Of a stretch of DNA of 64,000 bases, positions 46,747 through 59,131 are shown one piece after another; positions within the stretch are counted from its first letter, which is position 1; each line of letters begins with the position of its first letter. Made by a program: the position numbers and the translations under genes. Location: the NCBI GenBank assembly GCA_965644295.1, contig CBFFRP010000150.1, positions 434,001-498,000 of the forward strand. The letters run 5' to 3'. Below the pieces are notes generated by a model. That model had not been told where the DNA came from. It searched no databases and saw only the letters and a program-made list of their open reading frames with translations. The stretch comes from Paraphysomonas bandaiensis. Its lineage: Eukaryota; Chrysophyceae.

Positions 46747-48806
46747 ATGTCGAAGATCGATACAAGAGGTAATCTTATAGCCACAGTCGTACAGGGACAT
46801 ACGTTTACAATAGATAAACGTTATCAACCTGGAAAAATACTTGGGAGAGGATCATTTGGTGTTGTATGTACGGCGTTCGATACAGTTCGTCAAGAGACTA
46901 TCGCAATAAAGCGGATTCGACCTTATGCCAATGATGAGTGGGATGCAAGGCATACATTGCGTGAAATTCGACTAATGAAGCTTCTTGGTCGACATCCTAA
47001 TGTAGTTTGCGACATATATGTATTGTTTTATAGTAACACATGTATGAAGGTGATAGCGCTATATGATTTGAGCATATATGACGAGAAGGCGGAGCTGTAT
47101 ATGAATATGGAGGTATTATTTTAGTTTCTCCGTCTGTGTTAACCTCTCTGTTTTAGCTTATGGACTGTGATCTACACAGAATTATACAGAGTAAGCAGCC
47201 GCTTAATGATATGCACTACAAGTGTTTCGCGAAACAGATGCTGGAGGGGATTCGTGCGATGCATGAGATCGGCGTATTTCGTGAGTGTGTACTGTTAAGT
47301 AATAATCAACCTCACGCACTATGTATTTAGATCGTGATCTTAAGCCAGGAAATCTTCTTGTCAGCAAAGGTAGGGTATTTTCATATATGTACTTTTACTT
47401 TTGTTATTTGTTGCAACCTGGTAATTTTCTCTATTGTAGACTGTCAATTGCGCATTACGGACTTTGGTCTCGCACGATTCATGGACGAAGACACACTTTC
47501 TGGAAATAACCGTCAGAATCCACTTACTGAGTATGTGGTGACTAGATGGTATAGATGTCCGGAACTTCTCTTGAGCCCGACCCAGCCCTACAGTGCTGCT
47601 ATAGATATTTGGTCAATCGGGTACGCCATCATATCACACCTATGTATCCGCTGCTCTGCTAATTATGTCTCTGCTATTTTCAGATGTATCCTTGGAGAGC
47701 TAATCAAACGCAAGCCATTATTTCCAGGCAAGAGTCATGCCAATCAGGTGCAACTCATTCTCGAAGTGCGAGGTTACCACGGGCCTGAAGATCTAGGGTT
47801 TGAGCTTAGTTCCGAGGCAACCTCTTTCCTCGATCGCCGATGCCGATTTAATGGGAAGCCTCTCGCCAGCTTCATTCCGCAGGCCTCTCCTGAGGCTTTG
47901 GAACTTCTCGAGGTGCTGATGGATCTCAACCCTAAACGCAGACCATCTGCCGCTGAAGCCCTGACTTTCTCCTATATTGAAGACGCACAAATACTCTGCG
48001 ATTACAGTGAAAATACGATGCCCAGGCGTGTGGACGAAAGATTCTTTGACTTTGAACGCGAAGACTATAGTCTGGAACAATTACAAGCTATGGTGCGTGA
48101 AGAAGTAAATCGCCCTTGCGACGATTCCATATTTGTTGAACCTTCTCCTACAAGACGCACAACATCCTTGTCCCGCCAGGCATCCGGAAGCCAACAGCCG
48201 TCTCATGGTAGAACGGAATCTGATGTATATGCCACTGAGGAAGATGAAGATCGCGTTGAGTATTCCCGCCAAAATACTCTAGAACGAAGTGAATCTCTTA
48301 TGAGTGAATGTGGACCTGGTGCAAACCCCAAAACTCTCTCCCGTAGCAGGAGCGCACCCCCAACTCCTTCCCCGCAGAAGGTCGATATCATCGCGAAGCA
48401 GGATAAGAAACACAAGCGACGGTTCTTCTTGCAGGGGCTTCAACGGTTGAAACAAGATCAAGAAGTGGTGGAGAGTAGCAGTTCACGGAGTGAGAAGGAC
48501 AGTGGCCAGAGCACCAATCGAATCGAGAGGTACGGTACCGGTTCCGAAGATCTCACATCCAGGAGAGATCGTGCGCAGCCTCCGGGTGTCGTACGGGGTG
48601 GAAGCACTATGCAGCAGTCGCTATCTAATAAGGCATCTAAGTATGCTCAGCCGCAGGAGATGGGAGATCAATCCCATCTGTATTCTCAATTTCATCACTT
48701 GGGTTTTTCATCTGAAGGGAGAAATGCTGCTCCGGTTGCGGACTCGAGAGTTACTCGACTACCCGCTCTTCACCAGCGTGGACCGAAGCAACCAGGATTT
48801 CGATGA
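46747..48806 (+). CDS. MAP kinase, TEY type, with long C-terminal extension
   Basis: Six exons: 46747-47001, 47050-47112, 47157-47280, 47331-47369, 47440-47620 and 47684-48806; 594 residues. Glycine loop GRGSFGVV (33-40), catalytic Lys in ETIAIKRIRP (55), HRDLKPGN (148-155), DFG (168-170), and the activation loop LTEYVVTRWYRCPE with T-E-Y at 190-192. These are the phosphorylation sites of a MAPK kinase target. GCILGELIKRKPLFPGKSH follows as in ERK-like kinases. After the catalytic core a 250-residue tail is Ser/Arg-rich (RSRSAPPTPSPQK), as in the ERK7/ERK8 class, and likely regulates localisation or turnover. A dual-specificity phosphatase is also in this window, but any link is conjecture. 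Confidence 0.93.
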
Positions 48807-49928
48807 TGCATATGCACCAAAGTGTTGTATTGTTTTTTTTCTGGGGTGTGTTTTCCTTGGAGTATTTTCGGACCGATATTAGGCGACGTATTTGTATGTC
48901 AATCGAGTATTTTGCATATATATCAAATCGTGTAATAAGATTCTGATACTGTTTCGAGTAAACTGCCCTTATATTGGGGAGCTTTTTTCAACTATTCTAT
49001 GATGTATTGATTTATATGTTGATGACAACTAATTCAGTAATTTGAGCATTACATATTGTTTATGGAACTACAATCTGCAATAGCTCTTATAGGGATGTAT
49101 AATGCAGATTTAAGCTTTTAGTAATATAGTAAGAAGTATTGAACTACAACCAATTCCTACGTGCGTACTTGAAGCTTGGTAGAGCCTATCACTAGTAGCT
49201 ATTCTGTATTCTATGTAGCAAGTAAATACAGAATATACGTGACTACACTATAGGAGTAGCTATTACAAGTATACAAAGAAACTGAAAATGTAGTCGCTGT
49301 TAAAGATACGATTTGTAGAACAGAATGTTGATGTTGGTGATTGACGTGGTTCCTAAATCACAGTGCTACAACATCATAATTTCACTATATATCTCTTAAC
49401 GTAATCAGTTAATATTACACTATTAGTGTACAACATCATAATTTCACTATATATCTCTTAACGTAATCAGTTAATATTACACTATTACAAGCGTAATTCA
49501 ATAAGAAGAATGTTGTGATTGTGATTATTAGAGTGTAAACGTGATGTACACAGTAGTGTAAAAAAGGTGAATAATAATGCAGAACATAACTATCACACAC
49601 AACGGAATAGTTAGAAGTATAACGATCATTATGATGACAATCATGTATCTTCAACAGATAATCTCTCGCTAATTCAGTTCATGATATAATTCAGTTCAAC
49701 ATTATAACACACACATACAATCTTGTATTAAGATGAATCCTAATACGCCCCCTCAATGAAATAATCAGTAAACCGTAGATAATAGAGAGAATATGAAACT
49801 TATATATATACACTGAGAGTAAAAACCAGTGTAGCAGTAACAAGTCAATAATAAGCGAACTGCAGCGATGCCATATTGTGAGACCATCCTTCTTGCCCAG
49901 CATCATATATTGAACAAAAAAATGGTAA
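48807..49928. other. AT-rich intergenic space
   Basis: Carries the 62-bp exact tandem repeat at 49367. No gene is supported; minus frames at 49436-49654 and 49691-49906 are hydrophobic but lack motifs. Confidence 0.5.
49367..49487. repeat. 62-bp tandem duplication
   Basis: A unit starting TACAACATCATAATTTCACT at 49367 repeats at 49429, identical through TTACACTATTA. A recent duplication. Confidence 0.9.
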
Positions 49929-51210
49929 AAACTCCGTGTATCTCAAACTAGCCACCTAGGTCGCTTGCGACTTGGTAATTGTGATTTGGGTGTCTCTGAG
50001 ATTGTTGATCGCTTCCTGTTGTTGCTGGATGGGATGTCGAACTCAGCTCCCCCCATCAATGTAGTTTGCAATGTGAAGAAGATAGTTGGTCCTAGTGGTT
50101 TAGTAAGAAGATCCGCTGACATTGACTTGTCTATGGTTGAGTCACTGACAAGGTGTGTAATATTGTTAATTTTTTTCCCCTCATTTTTCTTGCAGTTTTA
50201 AGTCCAAAATTGTCTCATTTCATGAAGATGAAAAGGCTGTCACATCTCTGAGGTGTGTTGAATTTGCAAATGCACCTCAGTGCCACGACACCCTGCGAGG
50301 AAAGTGCAAATTGTTTATTACCCGCAATGAAGGGATGGTTCAAGGTGACAGTGAATGTTACCGACTGCATTTCCACAGCTCTGAGGAGGTTCCCGAAAAT
50401 ATTTCGAAGCATACTTTCCGCAACAAATCGGGCTGGAAATACACCTGTTTCGCGTCGTCTTGCAAATGTGTGCGATGGGAGGGCCGCCTAGAGACTGTGG
50501 AGGTTGACGACGTGGTGCGCAGAGACTCGTCAGGTGCCTTTGTCAGCATTCGACTGACAGATGTGTGCGCTGTTCACTACGAAGAAAACGACTTCTCAGA
50601 GCTTCACAGCATGCTGTCGAATATGAAGGACCCTGTGAAAGAAGAGCATGAGATTGCTCTGTGTCCCTGTTCGTGCCCCTGTCCATGCTCTCTGTGGAGT
50701 TGCTTTTCGGCGTTATTGACCTGCTGTGGTTTGTGTTCCCTATGCAAGTGCGAGTGCAAACTCTCTGATATGAAAGACGTGATAATAGAGACGTGGGAAT
50801 TCTCGACCAAAAAACTAAAGAAGCTCCGAAATCTTTATGGCGGGGAGAAGTTCTCTAAAGAACGTGTGGAGTCAAAGTTGCATAATCCTATTCGCGCGGT
50901 GGAAGAGACTGTCCGTGTGACCGCCACTGAGACGGCTAAGTGGCAGCGCAAACACTGCATTCACATTACTTATTTGGACGCCCTAGTAGACACGAATAAG
51001 AAGCACCGAGGCATCATTGTGCTGGACCCGGAGGAAGACAGTCAGGCGTGTATCGACTTTGTGTGTGCGATGAACGACATTCTGGACCAGCAGTTGGCCG
51101 ACATGTCCACTGAGACGATGGCAATGATCCGCAACATGCCGCTGGAGCCCCCGCATAAACCTTCCATCATCTCTAACTTTACCTTTCACGGTCTTAGCAA
51201 CATCTTCTAA
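49929..51210 (+). CDS. Unknown protein with Cys-rich membrane-proximal run
   Basis: Two exons, about 49929-50152 and 50196-51210, joined by a 43-nt GTGTGT...TTGCAG intron, about 410 residues. No ATG precedes the first frame: it opens after a TAA at 49926, so an upstream start exon or a downstream Met (GMSNSAPPI, about 50030) must be used. The middle contains a striking Cys-Pro block (CPCSCPCPCSLWSCFSALL, then CCGLCSLCKCECK) that could be palmitoylated or bind metal. The C-terminal part ends with a short helix (IDFVCAMNDILDQQL) similar to the end of a PH-like fold, and the first part has two beta-rich stretches. Family not recognised. Possibly a peripheral membrane protein. Function is not assigned. 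Confidence 0.55.
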
Positions 51211-51686
51211 TACCGCAACGCACTCATAGTACTGTGCTGAGCAAAATATATGTTAAAAGGGAGTCGTCGTTGATTGTGAATCTGGTTAGTCTCATGCTTA
51301 TAGTACTTATTTACACTAAACCATAGTCTGTAGCCATAGTCTCTATCCAATGATATAAAATTGAATTAATACAACACTGAGTAAAGCAATCACGGCACCC
51401 CTCTATTCTATAGTTTCCTTAGATAGAGTATCAGCATCTGTATAATTCGCTAGCTAACGTGTTACAGAAACTATAATAATGAATACTATTTGTATCTATC
51501 GAACGGATATAACAATACGCATGGAATGTATTTTGCAAAACACAGCCGCACGCAACCGAGCTAAACTTTCCTCTTTCACCTAGATGCCCACCACCATGCC
51601 GATGAGGCCATCATATCCATATACATAACATCTTACCATAGTCGGAGCACACAGGCACAGATTTGGTGGTTCACTTCGTAGGTGAT

Positions 51687-52115
51687 CTATGATAAGCATT
51701 GGATTAGCCGGTATATTTCTTGCCATCCTTGGTATAACAAATAACAATGAACTATGAGTTCTTTACACTGTTGATTCCGCAGTCCATTCCACTGTCCTCG
51801 CATATTGACAACTTCACGAACTTCACGAGTGAGTGCTTGGAAGAGATGTGGATTAACAGCCCCGATATAATTTACTCTCTTCATTGCAAGCCCCTCTGTT
51901 GCAGCTTCATCAAGATAATACGAGTCGAAAAGAATAACACTGTTATTCATTCGTGTGGAATTAAAGGAGTGGATAATTTTGCTCCAGTGTTCCACAACAG
52001 CGCTGACAGGTATAGATTCCCCTAGATCAGCTATCGCATCATGCAACCACATGTCCAGCATGTATGAGTGTTTGTTGGACAGTTTTACACATAATTCATA
52101 CACCTGTAAGCACAT
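51687..52115 (-). pseudogene. PiggyBac-like transposase fragment
   Basis: 142 residues in one frame: WLHDAIADLGES, then SVILFDSYYLDEAATEGL and NYIGAVNPHLFQALTREVR, ending VVNMRGQWNGL. The D-x-YYLDxxA, 'YIGAVNPxRF' order recalls the catalytic region of the piggyBac-derived (DDE_Tnp_1_7) transposases of protists. Neither the N-terminal nor the C-terminal Cys-rich region is present, so this is an isolated fragment. No terminal repeats were found around it. Confidence 0.45.
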
Positions 52116-52384
52116 TCGTATATATATATATATTTGGAGTGAGAACCCGGGCGGGGAAGCGCTGAACTAAGCGATGTGTACATAGGTAGAGGTGCGCAGT
52201 TGCAGCACACACTAAATGGCTAAACGCGGTCAGTATGGGGCAGTAAATCATATGATATAGATAAAATGATGGCAGCTTTATGAACGATACAGTTTAAAGA
52301 GTACATCTTTGATGTACTCGCGCATAAGAAGACAACTGTTATTAAAATCTCAGTTGGAAACACAGAAAAACTAGTATAATATAG

Positions 52385-54322
52385 TCAACTATGGATTGCT
52401 AATAGCTTCAGATAGAATGACACTACTTCGTCATAATCAGCAATATATTCAAGTTTTTTTTGCAGCATTGTATCAGAAAACACCTCCCGGATCTTTCTAG
52501 TAACACTTTCAGGAGCAAACCCCAACAAGTTCGCCAATATTTTCAAAATGCACTGAACTGTGATAGTGCTAAAACCAAACTGACTTCTGTCAGCTGACGA
52601 ACTATCTCCAATATCTGACTCTCTATTTAACACATGAAGCAACTGCAAAAAAAAGTCACTCTACAAAATATAATAAATCGCGACACAGACCTTATCAATC
52701 GCATTAAACTTCACGAAAAATGACTTAACTTCACCAAATATTACAGCACCCGATAATACTTGTGTCGCCTTCACAGTAACAGCGGCCGTATAACTTCCTA
52801 CAGCCCACTTCCACACCGAGCGCAGTACACGGTAATCATTGGCGCACAGAGTATCTATCAATGCCGGACCGACCTCTCGTTCAGTAGACGGTAATCTCTT
52901 GCGGTCCGAACTCTCATGCACTTGAGCACAGTGCACAAGGAAGTCTAGAGCTAGTCTGGTGCGTGGGAGTGGCCACTCAGAAGTCAGAAAATAGTCTACA
53001 GATTCCTTCTCTAGCCATATACCGAACTTCTCCCACCCCCCAATTGCAACCATTACCAGTAATATTTCAGCAGCAGGGCCACATACATCTTCGTCACGTC
53101 TAGGGTGCGCATGAGACAGAGTCAGTAACAGTCTCCATCGCTCGCTCAAAATACTCTCTAGATCCGCCCCAATGTCGCTAACATCGCGCTGCACTGATTC
53201 CAACAGCTCAATCACCAGACGCTTCGCGCATTGTAGCGATAACTGCACTGTACGAAGGTGAGTATCTGAGCTACGCAGTGATCCGTCCGCCACAAGATAG
53301 GGCATTGGTGCTTCAGCTGTCACGTCTCGTCTAGATGGCTGATGCCGTGGAGGGCGCAATGAGGCCTTCAGGGATTGAAATACAGCACGCAAAAGAGTCA
53401 GCCCATCGGAAGGGCCATCCCCGCGCACCCCTGCCACCACTTTCTCCAGAGCGAACTCTCTGCAACCTGGGTCAGAAGAATGAAGCAACTCCAGTACTCG
53501 CTCAAGAGACATGCCCCCACCTTCTCCTGAGAGAGGAGAAACAGGCTTTTCTTGCACAGGAGCATTTTCTTCTTTACGGGGAGAAGAGTCCCTTATTTCT
53601 CGACGTCGCTCATGGGCTAAACGTCCGGAAGTTCCTAGTGTCTCGCACAGTGCAGTGAGTTCAGCCTCCACCTCCGCGAAACGTTTCACAGCACTTGTAG
53701 CGTCAGAAACCAGACTGACTGTATCAATAGTGCAATCAGGCTGACTGCGTGCCTCCACAAGCTGTTTTAGAGCTGACACCGCGACTGATCCGCTTCCAGT
53801 TGTACGGAGAATACGAAGAATTCCATCAGTCGCTATCTTCAGTAAAAATGCATTCTCACACTTCTCAAGTATTAACCCAAAACACGTTAGTGCCAGTGAC
53901 TGTACTTCAGTCGATGTGGATCCACTCATATTCTCAAGTAACACTAATGCCTCTTTACAGGGAGGGCATTTCGCTCTCATACTCCTCATATAAGACAACA
54001 CCTGACGAGCAGAGGACTCCTGCCACTTAAAGTATCTAGTGATGACTATCTGTAAGTCTACTGGAGCCTCTCGACCATTATCATCATCACATACAACCAC
54101 TTCAACGAAATCAATCATATCAATATCTTTTAATTGAATGGATCCACTTAAAATACGCCCTTGACTGTCTCGTACCAACTGAATGAACCTGTTTGTCAAA
54201 GAGAAATAGGCTTGTTCATACTCTACTAATGCTCTTTCACCTAGCTCTGATATAGTTGTTTCAATAGGGCATGATATTAATAATGTCTCTGAGCATACTT
54301 TGACCTCCACTATACGAGACAT
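52385..54322 (-). CDS. ARM/HEAT-like helical repeat protein
   Basis: Two exons, 54322-52691 and 52642-52385, about 629 residues. I start at the Met giving MSRIVEVKVCSETLLISCP because upstream Met at 54349 adds only nine residues. The N-terminal 75 residues form a beta-rich module (strands then LKDIDMIDFVEVVV) of a kind found at the front of flagellate proteins with ARM repeats; that is memory, not alignment. Afterwards, helical repeats occur (EVQSLALTCFGLILEKCENA; VAVSALKQLV). A Glu/Lys-rich disordered segment at about 225-270 follows and a second helical part contains SLQCAKRLVIELLESV and ALDFLVHCAQVH. The ending (VSFYLKLLAIHS) is intact. Partner and function unknown. Confidence 0.6.
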
Positions 54323-55160
54323 GAGATCCACGGGTTGACTATACCACACTATACGATACTCCCTTCATAGTTATGGTATACAGTGACGGTAGGGATAGTA
54401 CCACTCTCCTATAGGCTGTATGAGGTGATAGATGCTGTGGAGGGGTCTACTTCACACACAGATGAAGTTAAAGTCTTCATACAATTGCATGAAGTCATGC
54501 CGAGAGGCAGGTATACAATACAATGTATATATAGGGCAAGTAGTATACACTCTTGTACGTAGTACTGTACGTTGCATATACATAACTGTTGTTTGAGAAC
54601 CGCTGTATTCAAGGGAATACAGTGTAGTATGTGTCCAGGTTGAGATATATACACACACCATCTGGCCATGGTTGGGTCAAAGTTTGACACCCCCATTTGG
54701 ATATCAGTGTACACTCTGACTCACACACAGCATTGATCCAACTGTCATTTATATTTCAAAGCTGTACTACATCAGGGAACATAGACATGCCTCAATAGAA
54801 CTTCGTCCACAGGTCAACCCAAGCAAAGCATTACCTACAAATTAATAATAGAACAGTAACAGGCTATTGTTAAACTAAATCACATGGAACTTAATGCATA
54901 GCAAAAAGTAGATGATAGCTTGCCATGTCCCCAATCATCCTACATATGGTGCCTACGAAGCATGAAATACGTTCGGAAATTGAGACCTACATTTCTTTCT
55001 GTGTTAGAGTTAGGACACATTCTGTATGATTGCATTACACTATAGTATCATCTATCTACAGTTTAAATAGTTTATTCAGTATCTAGTATATTACACTACA
55101 TTGAGGTTAATTCTTTCTTGAATATTTATATTTTGTATATATTAACATCATATAGTTATA

Positions 55161-55278
55161 TTTAACCACGGGCAATAAGGAGGCTATATCGTCCCGCGCT
55201 CAAAATTTTGAAACGAGGGCGAAAAGCCCGAGTTTTAAAATTTTGACAAGGGACGATACTCCTTATCCCTAGGTTAAA
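55161..55278. repeat. 118-bp foldback (near-palindromic) element
   Basis: The left arm begins TTTAACCACGGGCAATAAGG and carries ATCGTCCC and CAAAATTTTGAAAC; the right arm carries GTTTTAAAATTTTG, GGGACGAT and ends GGTTAAA. About two-thirds of the bases pair, closed by GGGCGAAAAGCCC. A strong hairpin or foldback transposon. Confidence 0.75.
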
Positions 55279-55639
55279 TTGTAGCTTATCCTCATGACGT
55301 TGAAAAGTTAATATTACATTGTATAGCTATTTGTAGCATGCTTGCTGTATAAAGAAATAGATGTTCCCTGATTAACATTAAGAACACAAATGAGAACTCA
55401 TATAGTTTCAAATCAATGATATGTATACTGTAAGTGTGGTGATGAGTGTGAACAGTTGAAGGTGAAAGAGAGGCTTCTTATTGCCTTAATTAGCATCATC
55501 ATCACATTTATATACAGCAGGCTTTACCTTTTCAAGTGCATCTGATCGAATGATGCGAGTATGATATGAGGCACACAATATCATGAGAAGCACGATATGG
55601 CTCAAACCCTGAAAGAACTGGGTGCCACTGCTCCTAACC

Positions 55640-55980
55640 ACCTATATAGCATCAGATATGGTCTCCTGTAATGTTCTTGAAGTTGTTTCGAAGTCCTGGA
55701 TATGAAGACAGATCACTTGCACTGACAGCAGTCGAAGGATGGAATATAACTTGAAGTGTCTAATCGTTTAACTCATGATTGTGGTTTCTCTATAATTGTG
55801 TGTACTATAATGAAATCACATATATACGACTGTCATTATCATACTTAGGATAGAAGTGAGCTTCTGTTGAACCCAATATTGAAGTTGAATGTCTATATTT
55901 GCCCGGTGCTGATATGAGCGCCCTGTTGAGACAAAATCAGGTCAAAAAAAAGCTTTTTTTGAGACAAAATGGGGATAAAA
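55640..55980. repeat. Diverged repeat, second copy of 32.2-kb sequence
   Basis: Shares GTTTCGAAGTCCTGG, GGATGGAATATAA, TGATATGAGCGCCCTGTTGA and AAAATCAGG with 32170-32480 in the same order. TTTTGAGACAAAATGGGGAT at its end also resembles 19570. Identity is only moderate. Confidence 0.5.
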
Positions 55981-56282
55981 CTATAACTATAGATAGCGAC
56001 ATATTACGTCTATTCAACTGTTCTTTACAGCGGAAAGTATTAACGAAAAGGAACCATATGTGTCTTTGAAACTAAGAAATCGTTTGGAATTAAGAAAGAA
56101 ATTTCAGCTTTGTTGCGTACAAATGACAGTAAGATAAAATTGTTTCGCATGGCTAGAGGATTGGCGTAGGAAATATTTTCTCGATTATTCAATAACTGAC
56201 AGGCTGATATTAAACCAATATTTAACATCATAGCAGCAGCGAAACATGAACATAGACTAAACATTAGCTTTTCTATAAAGTA

Positions 56283-59131
56283 CTACTTATTATAGACCCG
56301 TTGTGAAACATCCGATGGAGTCCCATTACCACTGAGAGGTGTCGCTGATGAAGGTGGAGGAGAAGTTGCCGAGGAAGTAGATGATAAGGATGATAAAATT
56401 TCCTCAGGCGGAGTGGAGAATCGACTCAGGCTGTCATCGGTCTCTACTATTCCCATTAGGTAGGTGTGGCACATTGAAGTCACACCTTCCCAAAACCTCC
56501 TACACGATAAACCGTTAAACTTAACAGTTGTAGCACGATTTTACTGTAACTGGACTTGCCTGTACTCCATCATCCTGTCTCGAAATCGAGCCATCAGATT
56601 AGGGTTCCGAGCAAATGTAACGAAATGTTCGGCGTGTTGACCCTTTTTCGTAAGTGCATCCAGTACAACCTCAGTGTTCGCCCAAAATACCCCTAATTGT
56701 TCGAGAATCAAGTCAACCTATCAACAAAAGGATTAACCACATTACAGTTTAAGCATATAGTGCAGTACCTTTCTTAGCATTTCTAGTGCATTGTCCATCT
56801 GTGTCTGATCTTTTTTGTCCGACGACTGTTGACTCTGACCATAGCGTGTTACCCTACCATCGCCCCTGTCATTGTTGTCGGGATCAAGGTCCATGGCGCC
56901 ATCATCATTATCAGCAGAAGTGATGGCGGGATGCTTGGGTGGAACTTTGTGTGCACCCTCCGCACCAATGACCATTTCATCCACGTCCGAACTATGCCCG
57001 CTTGATTCACTTCTGCCGCCTTCACTACGTGATTGAGCAGTCCCACGTCCGTGGGGAGAAGAGTGCGGAGAATTGGGATAACTTTTGAGCAGCCCACGCT
57101 CTCGCCAAGAGTCCTGACCAAACAGGTTCAGAAATAGTTCTAAAATGGCATTTCCAGATATGGCATCATCGCCTGCCTGTTCCTGCAAGTTGTAGATTGC
57201 GTCTCGGAGGGCCTGTACGTCAATTGTCGTCGGTCCAGAAGACCCACCACTACCAAGAGTTGAAAGCGAAAGAGAGTTAAGTTTCTGTCGGTTTTGATGA
57301 TCACGGTTTGACATGTCCAGTATGTGCTGTAACTGAGAAATGGAACTCTGATTGGCGGATTGGGTTTTACTTACGAGGACCAATAACTCACTCACCCATT
57401 CCCGTACCATATCAAAAAACACCACTGCCAACTGTGGTTCGCCTTCTTCTACAGCAAGCTCAAGGTCTGGGAACATGTTGAGAACAGCAAAGGCTGTTTG
57501 TTCTATCTTGCGCAACATTTTCGTACTGTCAGATATTTGTTGGCGACACATAACAGCAGCTGCGCGGACATGAGATGACAACTCCTGGTTATGCGCATAA
57601 TGTTTTGAGGCATTTTCAAAGCAACCGGCAATATTCTTCTGTAGATGCAATAGGGGTGCCAAGGGGAGGTGACCTTCCGCCCCGCTATACTGCCCAGGGT
57701 GGACCGTACCAAGACCATTACCAGGTCCTACTGTAAGTCCCATATCCCTACCGGCATCCCAGAGTGGTAGAGGGGGGGCGGCAGAGTCGTGGCCAGACGG
57801 ATTGAGAGGATGCTTGGGCAGAGAAACACCGGATGGGAGACGATAGTTGGACTTGTCTTGTGGGGTAGGCATACGCCCATCTTGAGTATACCTATCGCAC
57901 AGAATCATGTCCATCACATTACCACTAGGTGACCCATGAGGAGACACATGAGATGAATTCATGGTACGTTGAGATGCGTTTTGAACACGAAATGAATCAA
58001 GCCACTCATGTCGCAGGGCATCCGAGGCTCCCAGACGAACGTCCGTCTCGTAGCACATGAGTCCCTGTATCAGGCTCTTAGCTTCAGCGGATTTGTCGCT
58101 CCAAAGGGCAGGTGGTAACCGCAGTACCATTCGGCCTGGTCTTCCAACATTGTGGTCGAATTCAGGAAATCGCGCCACCAACATAACGTAGAGTACGGCA
58201 CCAAGACTCCAGCAGTCAGCTGGCGATCCATAAGTCCCACCTATGCCCTTTGCTGTGAACTCCACCTCCGGGGCAAGATAACACGGCGTGCCTACATGAC
58301 ATACATCAACACATAAATGCTATATACAGGAACACAAACCTACGAATGTCTTAGCCGCTGACCCGAGTCCTGCATGCTTCGAGAGACCGAAATCTAGCAG
58401 TTTGGCGATAGGAAGTCCAGTATGCGGGTCTGGCTGGTTGAGTATCAGAATGTTTTCCGGCTTGATATCCCTACTCACGTTCATTATCATGTATTATATC
58501 AAAGTAAATGCGTCACTAACCTGTGAATAATATCCATAGAATGCAGGTGCTGCAGTGCGCTTGCAATCTGGGCAAATATTGGCTTTGCATCATCTTCTGT
58601 GAAGAACTTCCTCTCCAGAATAACATCAAAAAGCTCCCTACCGGGCGCATACTCCATGACAACCATTAGCTGATCAGGAGTTTCGTAAACTTCAACAAAC
58701 TGTATGATATTAGGGTGGCGTAATCTTCTCATAATATCCACTTCTCGTCGCAATCGCATCGGATTGAATTTCTCACGCAGCCGCAGAGGTCGGAGATCAA
58801 TAACCTTGACGGCATAGACTTCACCAGATGTTCTATGTCTGCATTTGTATACAACAGAGAATCCACCTCGACCAATTTCACTTAATCGTTCATATGATGA
58901 ATCAAAATCGTCACGTGACGTTGATAAAACAGGCTCTAATCCAGGAGATGCCATGGGAGCTGCTTCACTAACAGGGACAGGAGATACGTTATACCCATCA
59001 AAATATGGAGGGGAATTTGTTGGTGATGATATCATTCCTTTATTAACGTCTTTATCTTCTGCTATCGCTAATCGTTTGACAGATCTCTGTAAGGTTGTTA
59101 CACTTTTGCTATTCTCTCTTTTGAGGGACAT
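56283..59131 (-). CDS. Calcium/calmodulin-type Ser/Thr protein kinase with helical C-terminus
   Basis: Five exons: 59131-58521, 58470-58340, 58291-56769, 56717-56566 and 56499-56283; about 877 residues. Start Met is MSLKREN; an upstream Met at 59173 adds 14. The kinase domain shows IGRGGFSVVYKCRHR, EVYAVKVIDLRPL, IIHR/DIKPENILIL (split by an intron inside HRD), DFGLSK, and FVGTPCYLAPE. The activation segment and FPEFDHNVGRPGRMVLRLPP follow the pattern I know from oomycete kinases. The C-terminal 600 residues have a helical region (HLQKNIAGCFENASKH; VREWVSELLVLV) and a Ser/Gly-rich tail. The exon 4 donor is ambiguous: GA|GTACAG (canonical) or AG|GCAAGT (GC-AG), both in phase. Substrate unknown. 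Confidence 0.85.

Larger units (their letters stand above)
54323..56282. other. Intergenic with hairpin and diverged repeat
   Basis: CTGTATTC...GAATACAG forms a small palindrome at 54603. It contains the 55161-55278 inverted repeat and the 55640-55980 diverged repeat. Otherwise no gene is seen. Confidence 0.5.
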
